Shown: positions 56,776 to 64,000 of the stretch, piece after piece
Numbering within the stretch: the stretch's first letter is position 1
How the letters are laid out: each line of letters begins with the position of its first letter
DNA from: Bacillota bacterium
GTDB lineage: Bacteria > Bacillota > UBA4882 > UBA8346
Length of the DNA: 64,000 nucleotides
Direction of reading: 5' to 3'
Assembly: GCA_023410535.1 (NCBI GenBank)
Contig: JAEYPR010000031.1
Location: 326,448 to 390,447, forward strand
Notes under the pieces: model-generated
The model's database searches: none
What the model was told of the DNA's origin: nothing
The model's input: only the letters and a program-made list of their open reading frames with translations
Program-made: the position numbers and the translations under genes

Positions 56776-56807
56776 AGCCGGATCGTCGTGAGACAATCCG
56801 GCTTTGC
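56776..56807. terminator. Bidirectional terminator
   Basis: AAAGCCGGAT pairs with ATCCGGCTTT between convergent genes. Plus strand continues GCTTTG, minus strand TGTTTAAT. Confidence 0.85.
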
Positions 56808-56813
56808 TTTGAG

Positions 56814-57944
56814 TTATTCCAAGCTCACGGCGTCGAGCACTTGTTCCTGGGTGGGAATACTCTCCCAGACTTGGATATCAACGCGACGGTTGAATTTCCA
56901 GGCGTTTTCGTTATGATCCGGTTTAGCTGGGTGGGCTTCCCCATAGGCGTAAATGGTGATCCGGGACTCGTCGATCTCATGGGCGACCAAATATTGTTTC
57001 ACCGCTTCGGCCCGTTGGGTGGAGAGGACCAGATTGTATTGACTGGCGCCGCGTTCATCGGCGTGCCCGCCGAGGACGACGATGTTAAGATGCGGATTAG
57101 CGTTGAGTACCGCAATGTCCTGATCAAGCACATTGATTTGATCATCCCGGATGTTAGACTTATTAAAGTCGAAATAGACCGGTTTTAACAACTGATTCAT
57201 TTCGGTCGAGGTCGGTAAATATTGTGTGACGGACAAGCCGTTGACCAGTTTCGCTTGGAACCCGTCGGGGTTGGTAACGGTGACGTCATAACCGCCGGCC
57301 GGTTGACCGGCAAGGTCCACCGTCGCCAGAATCCTGGTTGAATTGACCACTTCCACGCTGGTGATCGGCAGCGCGATTCCGCCTTGGTTGAATTTAACGG
57401 TGGCGTTGGGATGGAAGTTGGCGCCGCTAAGAACGGCTTTTAGCGCGGCGTTATTGTAACCGTGATTCGGATCGATCGCGTTTAAGGCCGGTTTGATCAC
57501 TGGAAGCGGCGTGGGAATTGGTGTTGGCACCGGGGTTGGGGCTACCGTTGGAACCGGCGTGGGTATCGGAGTCGGTTGCGGCGGAGCGTTGACGGTCAGG
57601 ACTTCACGATAGACCGAAGTCCGTTTCAGACAACTGCAGTAGTCTTTTTGGGTGACGGAGAGGTCCCATTGGCCCGGAGCCCGATTGTTGAGGTTGAAAA
57701 CAACGGAGACGGACTTTTTTGATAGTTGCTTGACTTGGGTTCCCTCGATTGGAAATTCGCCGTTTTTGGTGAGTTGAATGACGGTGGCTTCCGTATAGCG
57801 GATGCCGGTGATGGTGACGGTAACCGGCCCGTTATTGAAACCGGAGTCCGGCGTGACGGTTACCGGAGTGGCCGCCAGAAGCGGTGTAGCCCAAAGCGCA
57901 AGTAGGAAAACGGCCAAAACGAAACTGGTGATGCGAAATGACAT
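56814..57944 (-). CDS. OmpA/Pal-domain protein with TIG-like repeats
   Basis: 376 residues. A signal peptide (MSFRITSFVLAVFLLALWATPLLA) is followed by two immunoglobulin-like TIG/IPT domains (about 26-115 and 155-243) separated by a Pro/Thr-rich linker of about 35 residues. The C-terminal OmpA-like peptidoglycan-binding domain (about 255-360) has YFDFNKSNIRDDQ, GGHADERGASQYNLVLSTQRA and the NRRVDIQVW end. Pal/OmpA domains tie an outer membrane to the wall in diderm bacteria. No lipobox is visible. A single-gene unit. Confidence 0.92.
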   Translation of the reverse strand: MSFRITSFVLAVFLLALWATPLLAATPVTVTPDSGFNNGPVTVTITGIRYTEATVIQLTKNGEFPIEGTQVKQLSKKSVSVVFNLNNRAPGQWDLSVTQKDYCSCLKRTSVYREVLTVNAPPQPTPIPTPVPTVAPTPVPTPIPTPLPVIKPALNAIDPNHGYNNAALKAVLSGANFHPNATVKFNQGGIALPITSVEVVNSTRILATVDLAGQPAGGYDVTVTNPDGFQAKLVNGLSVTQYLPTSTEMNQLLKPVYFDFNKSNIRDDQINVLDQDIAVLNANPHLNIVVLGGHADERGASQYNLVLSTQRAEAVKQYLVAHEIDESRITIYAYGEAHPAKPDHNENAWKFNRRVDIQVWESIPTQEQVLDAVSLE

Positions 57945-58096
57945 TTGCGAATTACCTCCTTCATTGTTACGATAAGATACGGTGAGGATTTGTCCTATCG
58001 GTGTGCATGGTATTATATGTATTGTGACAAGGGGTTAAAAATTCGTAATTTCAAAGATCCATGGACGAAACAACCTTGAAGGCCAAGGGCGGCGGG

Positions 58097-58124
58097 TTGC
58101 CCGTTGCCCGTTGCCCGTTGTCCG
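58097..58124 (+). repeat. Heptanucleotide tandem repeat
   Basis: Four units: TTGCCCG three times, then TTGTCCG, upstream of the GntR/LacI regulator promoter. Short and possibly length-variable. Confidence 0.85.
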
Positions 58125-58126
58125 GA

Positions 58127-58177
58127 TTGACAGGGATGGAAGGATATGATAAATTGAAAATGACTCATGCGCATGAG
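58127..58177 (+). promoter_or_regulatory. Promoter and operator of the GntR/LacI regulator
   Basis: TTGACA (58127-58132), 17-base spacer, TAAATT (58150-58155). CTCATGCGCATGAG, a perfect 14-bp palindrome, at 58164-58177 lies just after it, where an autorepressor would bind. Confidence 0.65.
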
Positions 58178-58215
58178 CTTGAGCGAGGTTTTGAGAGGAT
58201 TGCAAGTCATTATCA

Positions 58216-59304
58216 ATGATTGACAAAAATTTGAGCGTTCCGCGCTTTATGCAGCTATATCAGTTATTAAAAGCGGAGATTGTCTCCGGGAAATATGCCT
58301 GTTTTGAGCCGATCCCGTCCCAGCAGCAATTGATCGATGCGCATCAGATCAGTCTGATCACTGTCCGTCGGGCCTTGGAGAAGTTGTCGGACGACGGGTA
58401 TATCCTGCGGCGCCAGGGGAAAGGTTGTTATGTGGCGCCCGAACAGGAGTGGCAGGTTAACCGGACCCAACTGCTGCATTTGGGGATGGTCGTTTCTTCG
58501 ATTCAGAATTCGTTTTTTTCAGAGATTATTCACGGCACCGAGCAATTTTTGGCTTCAGTCAACGCCCAGCTGACCATCGCCCATTCGCAATGGCAACCGG
58601 AATTGGAGCGGAGCCAGATTAACCGTTTTGTGGAGAGCGGCTGCCAGGGGTTATTGGTCTCTCCCTCGCAGGAGGTTGAGGCATATCAGCGGTTAGCTCA
58701 GCAAGGCGTGAAGTTTGTTTTGTTTAATCATTATTTTCCGGGGACGGGTTTTCCGTATGTGATCACCGATGACCGGAACGGCGCTAAAGAAGCCGTGGCG
58801 CATCTGGTTGCAGGCGGCCACCGCCGGATTGGCGCGGTAATCGGCGGGAGCGGGAAAGCGACTGCGGCCGACCGGGCCGCCGGATTTCTGGAAGGGTTTA
58901 CTGCCGCCGGGTTGGAATGCCGAGACAATTGGATCAGTTGGCAAAAGAATTTCACCTATGACGAAGGAGTGGCCGGAGCCCGCGAGTTGCTGGAGCGCGA
59001 GCCGGCGTTGACCGCTCTCTTCTGTTCGTCGGAAGTGTTGGCGACCGGGGCGGCGGGGTTACTGCTGAACCGCGGTTATCAAATTCCACAGGATATTGCG
59101 GTGGTGGCTTTTGGCGATTCGGATCCGGCCCGATTCTTCAAGGTGCCGTTGACCACCGTAGCCCAGCCAACGGCGCGAATGGGCGAGTTGGCGGCCGCGC
59201 TGCTGGTGCGGCAGATTCGCGGCGAGGAAATTGGGGAAGCGCAGATCGTATTACCTTGTAAGCTGGTGATTCGGGAATCAAGCGTTAATGAACGATTGCG
59301 ATGA
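58216..59304 (+). CDS. GntR-HTH / LacI-type sensor transcriptional regulator
   Basis: 362 residues. The N-terminal GntR winged helix (PRFMQLYQLLKAEIVSGKY, then PIPSQQQLIDAHQISLITVRRALEKLSDDGYILRRQGKGCYV) is joined to a periplasmic-binding-protein-like sensor (about 85-362: LHLGMVVSSIQNSFFSEIIHG, LVSPSQE, VITDDRNGAKEAVAHLVAGGHRRIGAV, ALFCSSEVLATGAAG). This is the AraR-type architecture, responding to a sugar. The larA-like and HAD genes follow in the same direction, so the ligand is probably their substrate or inducer. The ribosome site of ATG 58216 is weak. Confidence 0.92.
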   Translation: MIDKNLSVPRFMQLYQLLKAEIVSGKYACFEPIPSQQQLIDAHQISLITVRRALEKLSDDGYILRRQGKGCYVAPEQEWQVNRTQLLHLGMVVSSIQNSFFSEIIHGTEQFLASVNAQLTIAHSQWQPELERSQINRFVESGCQGLLVSPSQEVEAYQRLAQQGVKFVLFNHYFPGTGFPYVITDDRNGAKEAVAHLVAGGHRRIGAVIGGSGKATAADRAAGFLEGFTAAGLECRDNWISWQKNFTYDEGVAGARELLEREPALTALFCSSEVLATGAAGLLLNRGYQIPQDIAVVAFGDSDPARFFKVPLTTVAQPTARMGELAAALLVRQIRGEEIGEAQIVLPCKLVIRESSVNERLR

Positions 59305-59350
59305 GAGTCCTGATGTTCAATAAGACATATTATCTTGAGGAGGAGTAGCG

Positions 59351-60601
59351 ATGATTGGAAAAGGTTATGAGCAAGGGTTTATGTCCGATCAGGAAGCCAA
59401 GGGGATTATGGCCGAAGCGTTAGGCCAGTTGGATCTGGTGGGGAAACGGGTTTTAATGATCATCCCCGATACCACCCGGACGGCTCCGATGCCGTTGATC
59501 TACCAAACGGTGTATGACCTGATTGGTGAGAAAGTCGCCAAGCTCGATGTGATGGTCGCTTTGGGAACCCATCCGGCGATGCCGGAAGCGAAGATTTTAG
59601 AATGGGTGGGCATCACCGCCGAAGAACATAAGAAAAAGTACTATAAGACCCGCTTTTTCAATCACGCCTGGGATGATCCCAGCGCGCTGACGGTTTGCGG
59701 GACGATTCCCGCCGGCGAAATGGCGGAGATCACCGGCGGCTTGATGTCGGAAGACGTCGCGGTGACGATCAATAAAATGATCTACGATTACGACCGGTTG
59801 TTGATCACCGGACCGGTGGTCCCGCATGAAGTGGTTGGGTTCTCCGGCGGCAATAAGTATCTCTTCCCGGGCATTGCCGGCCAGGAGATTATTGACTTCT
59901 TCCACTGGTTGGGCGCTTTGATCACTATCCCCGATATCATCGGGGTCAAGGATACCGCGGTGCGTCGGGTGTTAAACCGGTCGGCGCAGTTTCTGACGGT
60001 GCCCCGGTCGGCGTTTTGTTTTGTCATCAACGATCACCAATTGACGGGCTTCTTTACCGGCACGCCGGAGGAAGCGTGGGCCGGCGCCGCCGACCTTTCC
60101 GACAAACTGCATATCGTTTATAAAGATAAACGCTATAAGAGCATTTTAGGCCTGGCCCCGCCCAAGTTCGACGACCTCTGGACCGGCGGGAAGGTCTCGT
60201 ATAAATTGCAAAACATTGTGGAGGACGGCGGCGATCTGATTATTTACGCGCCGAAGATTGACGAGGTTTCCTATGTTCACGGCCATTTGATCGATCAAAT
60301 CGGTTATCACTGCCGCGACTTTTACTACCGGCGTATGAACGAATTTTCCCATATTCCGCGGGGAATCATCGCCCACTCGACTCACGTCAAGGGAGCCGGC
60401 ACGTTTGAGAACGGCATTGAGAAGCCGCGGATCAATGTGATCCTGGCGACTGCCATTCCGGAAGAGCGATGCCGCAAAATCAACTTGGGTTATCTGGATT
60501 ACCGGACCATTAATCCGGACGACTGGGCCAACCGGGAGGACGAAGGGTATCTGTTGGTCCCCGAAGCCGGCGACTTGTTGTTCCGGTATTCGGGCCGGTA
60601 G
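59351..60601 (+). CDS. LarA-family nickel-pincer racemase/epimerase
   Basis: 416 residues. The LarA fold (DUF2088) with PDTTRTAPM, ALGTHPAMPE and PHEVVGFSGGNKYLFPG. In L. plantarum LarA, Lys184 carries the nickel-pincer nucleotide and His174 and His200 lie 10 before and 16 after it; here Lys169, His159 and His185 have the same spacing. So the cofactor site looks intact. The family includes lactate, malate and gluconate-type 2-epimerases. larBCE for cofactor synthesis are not in the window. GAGGAGGAG precedes the ATG. Downstream of a sugar-type regulator, it probably epimerises a sugar acid. Confidence 0.9.
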   Translation: MIGKGYEQGFMSDQEAKGIMAEALGQLDLVGKRVLMIIPDTTRTAPMPLIYQTVYDLIGEKVAKLDVMVALGTHPAMPEAKILEWVGITAEEHKKKYYKTRFFNHAWDDPSALTVCGTIPAGEMAEITGGLMSEDVAVTINKMIYDYDRLLITGPVVPHEVVGFSGGNKYLFPGIAGQEIIDFFHWLGALITIPDIIGVKDTAVRRVLNRSAQFLTVPRSAFCFVINDHQLTGFFTGTPEEAWAGAADLSDKLHIVYKDKRYKSILGLAPPKFDDLWTGGKVSYKLQNIVEDGGDLIIYAPKIDEVSYVHGHLIDQIGYHCRDFYYRRMNEFSHIPRGIIAHSTHVKGAGTFENGIEKPRINVILATAIPEERCRKINLGYLDYRTINPDDWANREDEGYLLVPEAGDLLFRYSGR

Positions 60602-60775
60602 CGGCTGTCCATTCCGCCGTGAAAGGGACTTGAGCATTGCATAACCAAAATCGAAAACATCAATCCTAAAACTAAATTTAAGAACAAAGAATCCCAACTT
60701 AGGAACAAGGACGAAGCAACCATCATCACGAAGTTAGTTAATGCTCGAAAATTTTCAACATGCGGAGGAACTGGG

Positions 60776-61663
60776 ATGGAACATTCACCGGAAGTTTTGC
60801 GGCAATTTCAACCGCAACACCAATTTTTTATCGGTTTCGACTCGGACGGTTGCGTCTTTGACACCATGGAGATTAAGCAAAAAGAGTGCTTCTGTCCGAA
60901 TAACATTAAATTTTGGAAGCTGCAACCGGTTTCCAAATACGCCCGGGAAGCGACGGAGTTCGTCAATCTCTACTCCAAGTGGCGTGGCAGCAACCGGTTT
61001 CCGGCGTTGGCGAAAGTGTTGGAATTTTTGGCGGAACGGGATGAAGTGAAAAAACGCGGCTTTCATGTTCCGGAACTGCCGAAATTGCGGGAATGGATCG
61101 CCTCCGGCGCGCCGTTGAGCAACGCCAACCTCGAAGAGCTGGTGGCGCGGACCGGCGACCCCGAATTGCAGCGGGTTCTGGACTGGAGCGAGGCGATTAA
61201 CCGGACCATTGCCGAGACCGTTTGTGATATTCCGCCCTATCCGTATGTGCGCGAAAGCATGGAAAAATTAAGTCAAAAGGCCGATCTGATCTGCGTCTCC
61301 CAAACCCCCAGCGAAGCGCTGGAACGGGAATGGGCCGAACACGATATCGCCGGATATGCGGCGATCATCGCCGGGCAGGAGCTGGGGACCAAAAAGGAAC
61401 ACTTGAAACTGGGCGCGGTCGGCAAATATCCCAACAACCATATCCTGATGGTGGGCGACGCATTGGGCGATCTGGAAGCGGCCAAAGCCAACGGCGTGCT
61501 TTTTTATCCGATCAATCCCGGCTTTGAAGAAGCTTCCTGGAAACGTTTCCATGATGAAGTGCTCGATAAGTTCTTTAATGAAGAGTACGAGGGAACCTAT
61601 GAAGCGTTGGCGATCGAGGAGTTTAAGGGATTGCTGCCGGAAGTGCCGAGTTGGAAACGGTAA
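60776..61663 (+). CDS. HAD-superfamily hydrolase
   Basis: 295 residues. Motif I GFDSDGCVFDTM (nucleophile Asp, then general acid Asp), motif II SQTPSEAL, Lys in LGTKKEHL, motif IV VGDALGDLEAAK. A long helical cap lies between motifs I and II. It probably dephosphorylates a sugar phosphate or related compound made in the LarA pathway. GGAGGA is 6 bases before the ATG. A 174-bp gap without a gene separates it from the larA-like gene, but no terminator intervenes, so co-transcription is likely. Confidence 0.9.
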   Translation: MEHSPEVLRQFQPQHQFFIGFDSDGCVFDTMEIKQKECFCPNNIKFWKLQPVSKYAREATEFVNLYSKWRGSNRFPALAKVLEFLAERDEVKKRGFHVPELPKLREWIASGAPLSNANLEELVARTGDPELQRVLDWSEAINRTIAETVCDIPPYPYVRESMEKLSQKADLICVSQTPSEALEREWAEHDIAGYAAIIAGQELGTKKEHLKLGAVGKYPNNHILMVGDALGDLEAAKANGVLFYPINPGFEEASWKRFHDEVLDKFFNEEYEGTYEALAIEEFKGLLPEVPSWKR

Positions 61664-61683
61664 TAGATTTTAAGTTAGATCGT

Positions 61684-61708
61684 AAAAAGACCCGCAAGGG
61701 TCTTTTTT
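61684..61708 (+). terminator. Rho-independent terminator of the HAD gene
   Basis: AAAAAGACCC pairs with GGGTCTTTTT around a GCAA loop, T-run continues. Confidence 0.95.
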
Positions 61709-62003
61709 GTTTGGGCGAAACTTGAACTCACCCCTTGAGGTTGATGCTGCCACGAGGAACTGAGTGACTTTCCCCTCTCTTTTGAAATAGGGTTAAAAAG
61801 TCAGTAAAGAGAGGCGAATCATGTTATTTTTGAGCAAATTGCATTATTCACCAGAAGCAGTTCCGAAGCGAAATATTATTTGAAGAATTCCTAAATTTCA
61901 ACCCATTGTTGCATGGCACCCCCTCGCTGCGCAGTCGCAGAGAGGGGGATGGTACTTCGTTTCAACCGGCACTCGCTGATCGTAAGGGGGGTGAGTCACC
62001 CCG
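61709..62003. repeat. Intergenic stretch with palindromic repeat pieces
   Basis: No gene. It contains CTCACCCC near 61727 and GGGGTGAGTC near 61988 in opposite orientation, and CCCCCTC...GAGGGGG around 61919-61948. The pieces resemble the ends of the 14433-14645 palindrome and suggest another copy of that element type, strongly decayed. Confidence 0.5.
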
Positions 62004-62474
62004 TTAAAGCGCTTTCTCAAAACAGACTGATTCGGGATGGCCGATATAATGACCGTAGTTAGGGATCTGCCGGTAGCCGTGGCGTTCGTAGAAAGCGACG
62101 GCTTTTTGATTGATCAGCCGGGTTTCCAAACGGAATGCCGTGTAGTCCATGGTGGCGGCTGCGGTCTCCAGGTAGCGCAGGATGGCGCTGCCGACGCCCT
62201 GGGCTTTGGCACGGGCATACATCCGTTTGACCTCGGCGACAGTTTCGGTCATCGGGCGAAAGGCGCCGCAACCCACCAGTGTCCCGGTCGGATCGCGGGC
62301 GATGACAAATAAGGACCGCGGCACGCAGACGTCGGACGGTTGAAAGGAATGACGGCCGCTGTTGCCGGTGATGATTTCCAAAGCCGCCGACAGTTCGGCG
62401 ATTAGTTCTTGGGCAGCAGCGGTATAAGGATCGGCCGGGGTGATGATGATAGAAGGGTTGGCCGGTTGGAACAT
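62004..62474 (-). CDS. GNAT-family N-acetyltransferase
   Basis: 156 residues. I start at the ATG 62474 because GGAGG lies 7 bases upstream; the longer frame has no ribosome site. The acetyl-CoA site is in VKRMYARAKAQGVGSAIL (normally R/Q-x-x-G-x-G/A). Further parts: LVGCGAFRPMTETVAE, LINQKAVAFYERHGYRQIP and GHPESVCFEKAL, typical of the small-molecule GNATs close to YhdJ/MarR-fused acetyltransferases. Substrate unknown. A single-gene unit. Confidence 0.9.
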   Translation of the reverse strand: MFQPANPSIIITPADPYTAAAQELIAELSAALEIITGNSGRHSFQPSDVCVPRSLFVIARDPTGTLVGCGAFRPMTETVAEVKRMYARAKAQGVGSAILRYLETAAATMDYTAFRLETRLINQKAVAFYERHGYRQIPNYGHYIGHPESVCFEKAL

Positions 62475-62587
62475 GGGAATGCCTCCGATATGAATGATTA
62501 AACTAATTTTACCATAAACCAATCACACGCATAATCATTTTGTAAATTGACAAATAAAAAAACAGGGAGTATAGTGAAGGTTGGATA

Positions 62588-62804
62588 GCTAAACTGAGTA
62601 TTTTAGAGGTACGCGACGAAAATGGAAGATGGCCCTAGTTATTTGCAATATCCGGGTAATAATCGTCGTCAAACGTTTGAATTGAAGGTTGCCAATGGGC
62701 GGGTATTTCCCTCTCGGTTAGTTTAGAGGGGGTTGGTTAGGTATTCCGACTTAGGTAAGCAAGATTCAGGGTTTGGGCGATCGCGGCCGGCCCTGATTTT
62801 TTTT
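62588..62804 (+). promoter_or_regulatory. Structured corA leader with terminator (candidate attenuator)
   Basis: GCTAAACTGAG (62588-62598) can pair with CTCGGTTAGTTTAG (62712-62725), and CGACGA with TCGTCG further in. CCCTCT (62709-62714) can instead pair with AGAGGG (62725-62730), which would compete with that long-range pairing. A terminator follows: TCAGGG with CCCTGA (62766-62796) and eight T residues, ending only 18 bp before the corA start. This is the arrangement of a riboswitch or attenuator. The sequence does not fit the M-box that I know. Confidence 0.55.
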
Positions 62805-62822
62805 ACTAAAGGAGGAGTTCTC

Positions 62823-63809
62823 ATGCTGAAATGTTATTTAACGGTCAATGATCAACTGACGGTGGCCGAGAAGCTAAATGAAAAAGGGGCTTGGATCCAT
62901 CTGATCGAACCGTCCGAAGCCGAGCTGGAACAAGTCGGATCGGAGCTGGGCATCATCCCGGATCTGCTCCGAGCGGCCTTGGATGAAGAGGAACGATCCC
63001 GGATTGAGGTTGACGACAATCAACTTTTGATCCTGATCAATATTCCGGTTGAAGCCGAGAGCGACGCCAACATCAGTCACGACACGGTCCCGCTGGGGAT
63101 TGTCGTCACCGAAAACTCGCTGATCACCGTTTGTCTGAAGGATAACCCAATCTTGGGAGAGTTTGAAGCCAACCGGAACCGTTCGTTATATACGTTTAAG
63201 AAGACCCGTTTTATTTTGCAGATCTTGTTGAAAACCGCCACCTATTATCTGCGCTACCTCAAACAGATCGCCAAACGTTCCGATGAAATCGAGAACCATC
63301 TGCACGGGTCGATGAAGAACGAAGAATTAATTAAGCTGCTAAGCTTGGAGAAGAGCCTGGTCTACTTCACCACCTCGCTCCGGGCCAATCAGATTGTCAT
63401 GGAGAAGTTATTACGGTCGCAATTGAAGAATTCGACGGTCAAAGCCGACCCGGATACGGTGTTGACCTCGCAGATCCTCTGGATGTATCCGGAGGATGAA
63501 GAACTGTTGGAGGACGTGATCACCGAAAACAAACAGGCCATCGAGATGTGCGCCACCCACACCAATATCTTGAGCGGGACGATGGACGCCTTTGCTTCGA
63601 TTATTTCCAATAACTTAAATATGGTGATGAAGTTTTTAACTTCGGTGACCATTATCATGGCCTTGCCGACCATGGTCGCCAGTTTTTTTGGAATGAACGT
63701 GCCGGTCCCCTTCGCCAACTCCACGCATGCTTTCGGCGTGATTTTTGTGGGCACCATGATCCTTTGCATCTGCGGGATTCTGTTGCTGCGGCGTAAAAAT
63801 ATGTTTTAA
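62823..63809 (+). CDS. corA: CorA-family Mg/Co ion channel
   Basis: 328 residues. I start at ATG 62823, with AAAGGAGGA just upstream; an in-frame start at 62733 lies upstream of the terminator. The N-terminal cytoplasmic domain is followed by a long stalk helix, and two C-terminal membrane helices. The selectivity motif GMN is at FFGMNVPVPF, and the last helix FGVIFVGTMILCICGILLL is followed by basic RRKNMF. A pentameric magnesium (or cobalt/nickel) channel. The upstream leader suggests ion-responsive control. The 42-bp repeat array starts 7 bp after the stop codon. Confidence 0.94.
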   Translation: MLKCYLTVNDQLTVAEKLNEKGAWIHLIEPSEAELEQVGSELGIIPDLLRAALDEEERSRIEVDDNQLLILINIPVEAESDANISHDTVPLGIVVTENSLITVCLKDNPILGEFEANRNRSLYTFKKTRFILQILLKTATYYLRYLKQIAKRSDEIENHLHGSMKNEELIKLLSLEKSLVYFTTSLRANQIVMEKLLRSQLKNSTVKADPDTVLTSQILWMYPEDEELLEDVITENKQAIEMCATHTNILSGTMDAFASIISNNLNMVMKFLTSVTIIMALPTMVASFFGMNVPVPFANSTHAFGVIFVGTMILCICGILLLRRKNMF

Positions 63810-63812
63810 CTG

Positions 63813-64000
63813 ATAAGTAAGCTTACTGAGTCCCTTGGCAAGCTGGATTTGTGGATAAGTGAGCTTGCTGAGCCGTTCGGCAAGCTGGATATGTGAATAA
63901 GTAAGCTTGCTGAGTCGTTCGGCAAGCTGGATATGTGAATAAGTAAGCTTGCTGAGTCGTTCGGCAAGCTGGATATGTGAATAAGTAAGCTTGCTGAGTC
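63813..64000 (+). repeat. 42-bp tandem repeat array 3 with four DnaA-box matches (continues past the window)
   Basis: TGTGNATAA lies at 63850, 63892, 63934 and 63976, each exactly 42 bp apart, with G in the first and A in the other three at the N position. Each full unit also has AGCTTGC-N11-GCAAGCT. The first unit is degenerate and has no box. Same orientation as array 1. The array is cut by the window end. Confidence 0.9.

Noticed and set aside
62523..62822. M-box magnesium riboswitch
   Set aside because: Apart from a GCCAATGGGC piece the conserved M-box core and stem order could not be fitted. It is kept as an unclassified leader.

Overview
This 64 kb window is chromosomal DNA of moderate GC from a bacterium that looks like a deep-branching, anaerobic, probably diderm member of the Bacillota. 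The Bacillota signals are RNase J, an alaR/alaT-type pair, pdxS-pdxT, type II pantothenate kinase, strong AGGAGG-type ribosome binding sites and many Rho-independent terminators. Anaerobic metabolism is suggested by a pyruvate:ferredoxin oxidoreductase. A Pal/OmpA-domain protein hints at an outer membrane. gyrA, pdxST and serS occur together, as they do near oriC in Bacillus, but dnaA, dnaN and gyrB are not in the window. No rRNA, tRNA, CRISPR array or intact insertion sequence was seen.

Layout. 0-9 kb: the end of a PotA/PotD-like ABC transporter, adenine deaminase with a nucleoside phosphorylase, a CorC/HlyC-type membrane protein, and a DapA-family aldolase paired with an IlvD/Edd sugar-acid dehydratase. 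9-14.4 kb: RNase J, a secreted pectate lyase and an orphan dihydrolipoyl dehydrogenase. 14.4-16.5 kb: a repeat-rich island in which two 293-bp direct repeats bracket a small excisionase-like HTH gene and a divergent SymE-like gene, followed by the first tandem array of 42-bp repeats. 16.7-24 kb: a poly-HAMP chemoreceptor, a small unknown gene, a nitroreductase, and a MarR/EmrB/EmrA efflux locus with matching palindromic operators. 24-32 kb: metF, rpiA, gyrA, an alaR/alaT-type pair and pdxST. 32-37 kb: a SiaB-SiaC-SiaA partner-switch module ending in a GGDEF/HD-GYP enzyme. 37-41 kb: nifJ and the second 42-bp array. 41-52 kb: membrane protein, cytidylate-kinase-like protein, TPR-SpoIID protein, serS, SWIM-SNF2 ATPase, DUF817 and WG-repeat proteins. 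52-64 kb: coaW, an OPT transporter, an ABC-2 exporter, the OmpA-domain protein, a GntR/LacI regulator with a LarA-type nickel racemase and a HAD hydrolase, a GNAT, and corA behind a structured leader with a terminator, then the third 42-bp array, which runs off the window.

The most striking non-genic signal is the 42-bp tandem repeat family at about 16.3, 40.8 and 63.9 kb. Nearly every unit carries a match to the DnaA-box consensus TTATNCACA. The only base that varies inside the box is the consensus N. Boxes are spaced exactly 42 bp apart, with one final 21-bp step, so they lie on one face of the helix. They may be DnaA-binding (titration or regulatory) arrays.

Functional links: the aldolase/dehydratase pair, the pectate lyase and the LarA/HAD operon all fit growth on plant-derived sugar acids, and NifJ would feed the resulting pyruvate into ferredoxin-linked fermentation. 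The Sia-like module and the poly-HAMP receptor suggest c-di-GMP and chemotactic control of surface life.
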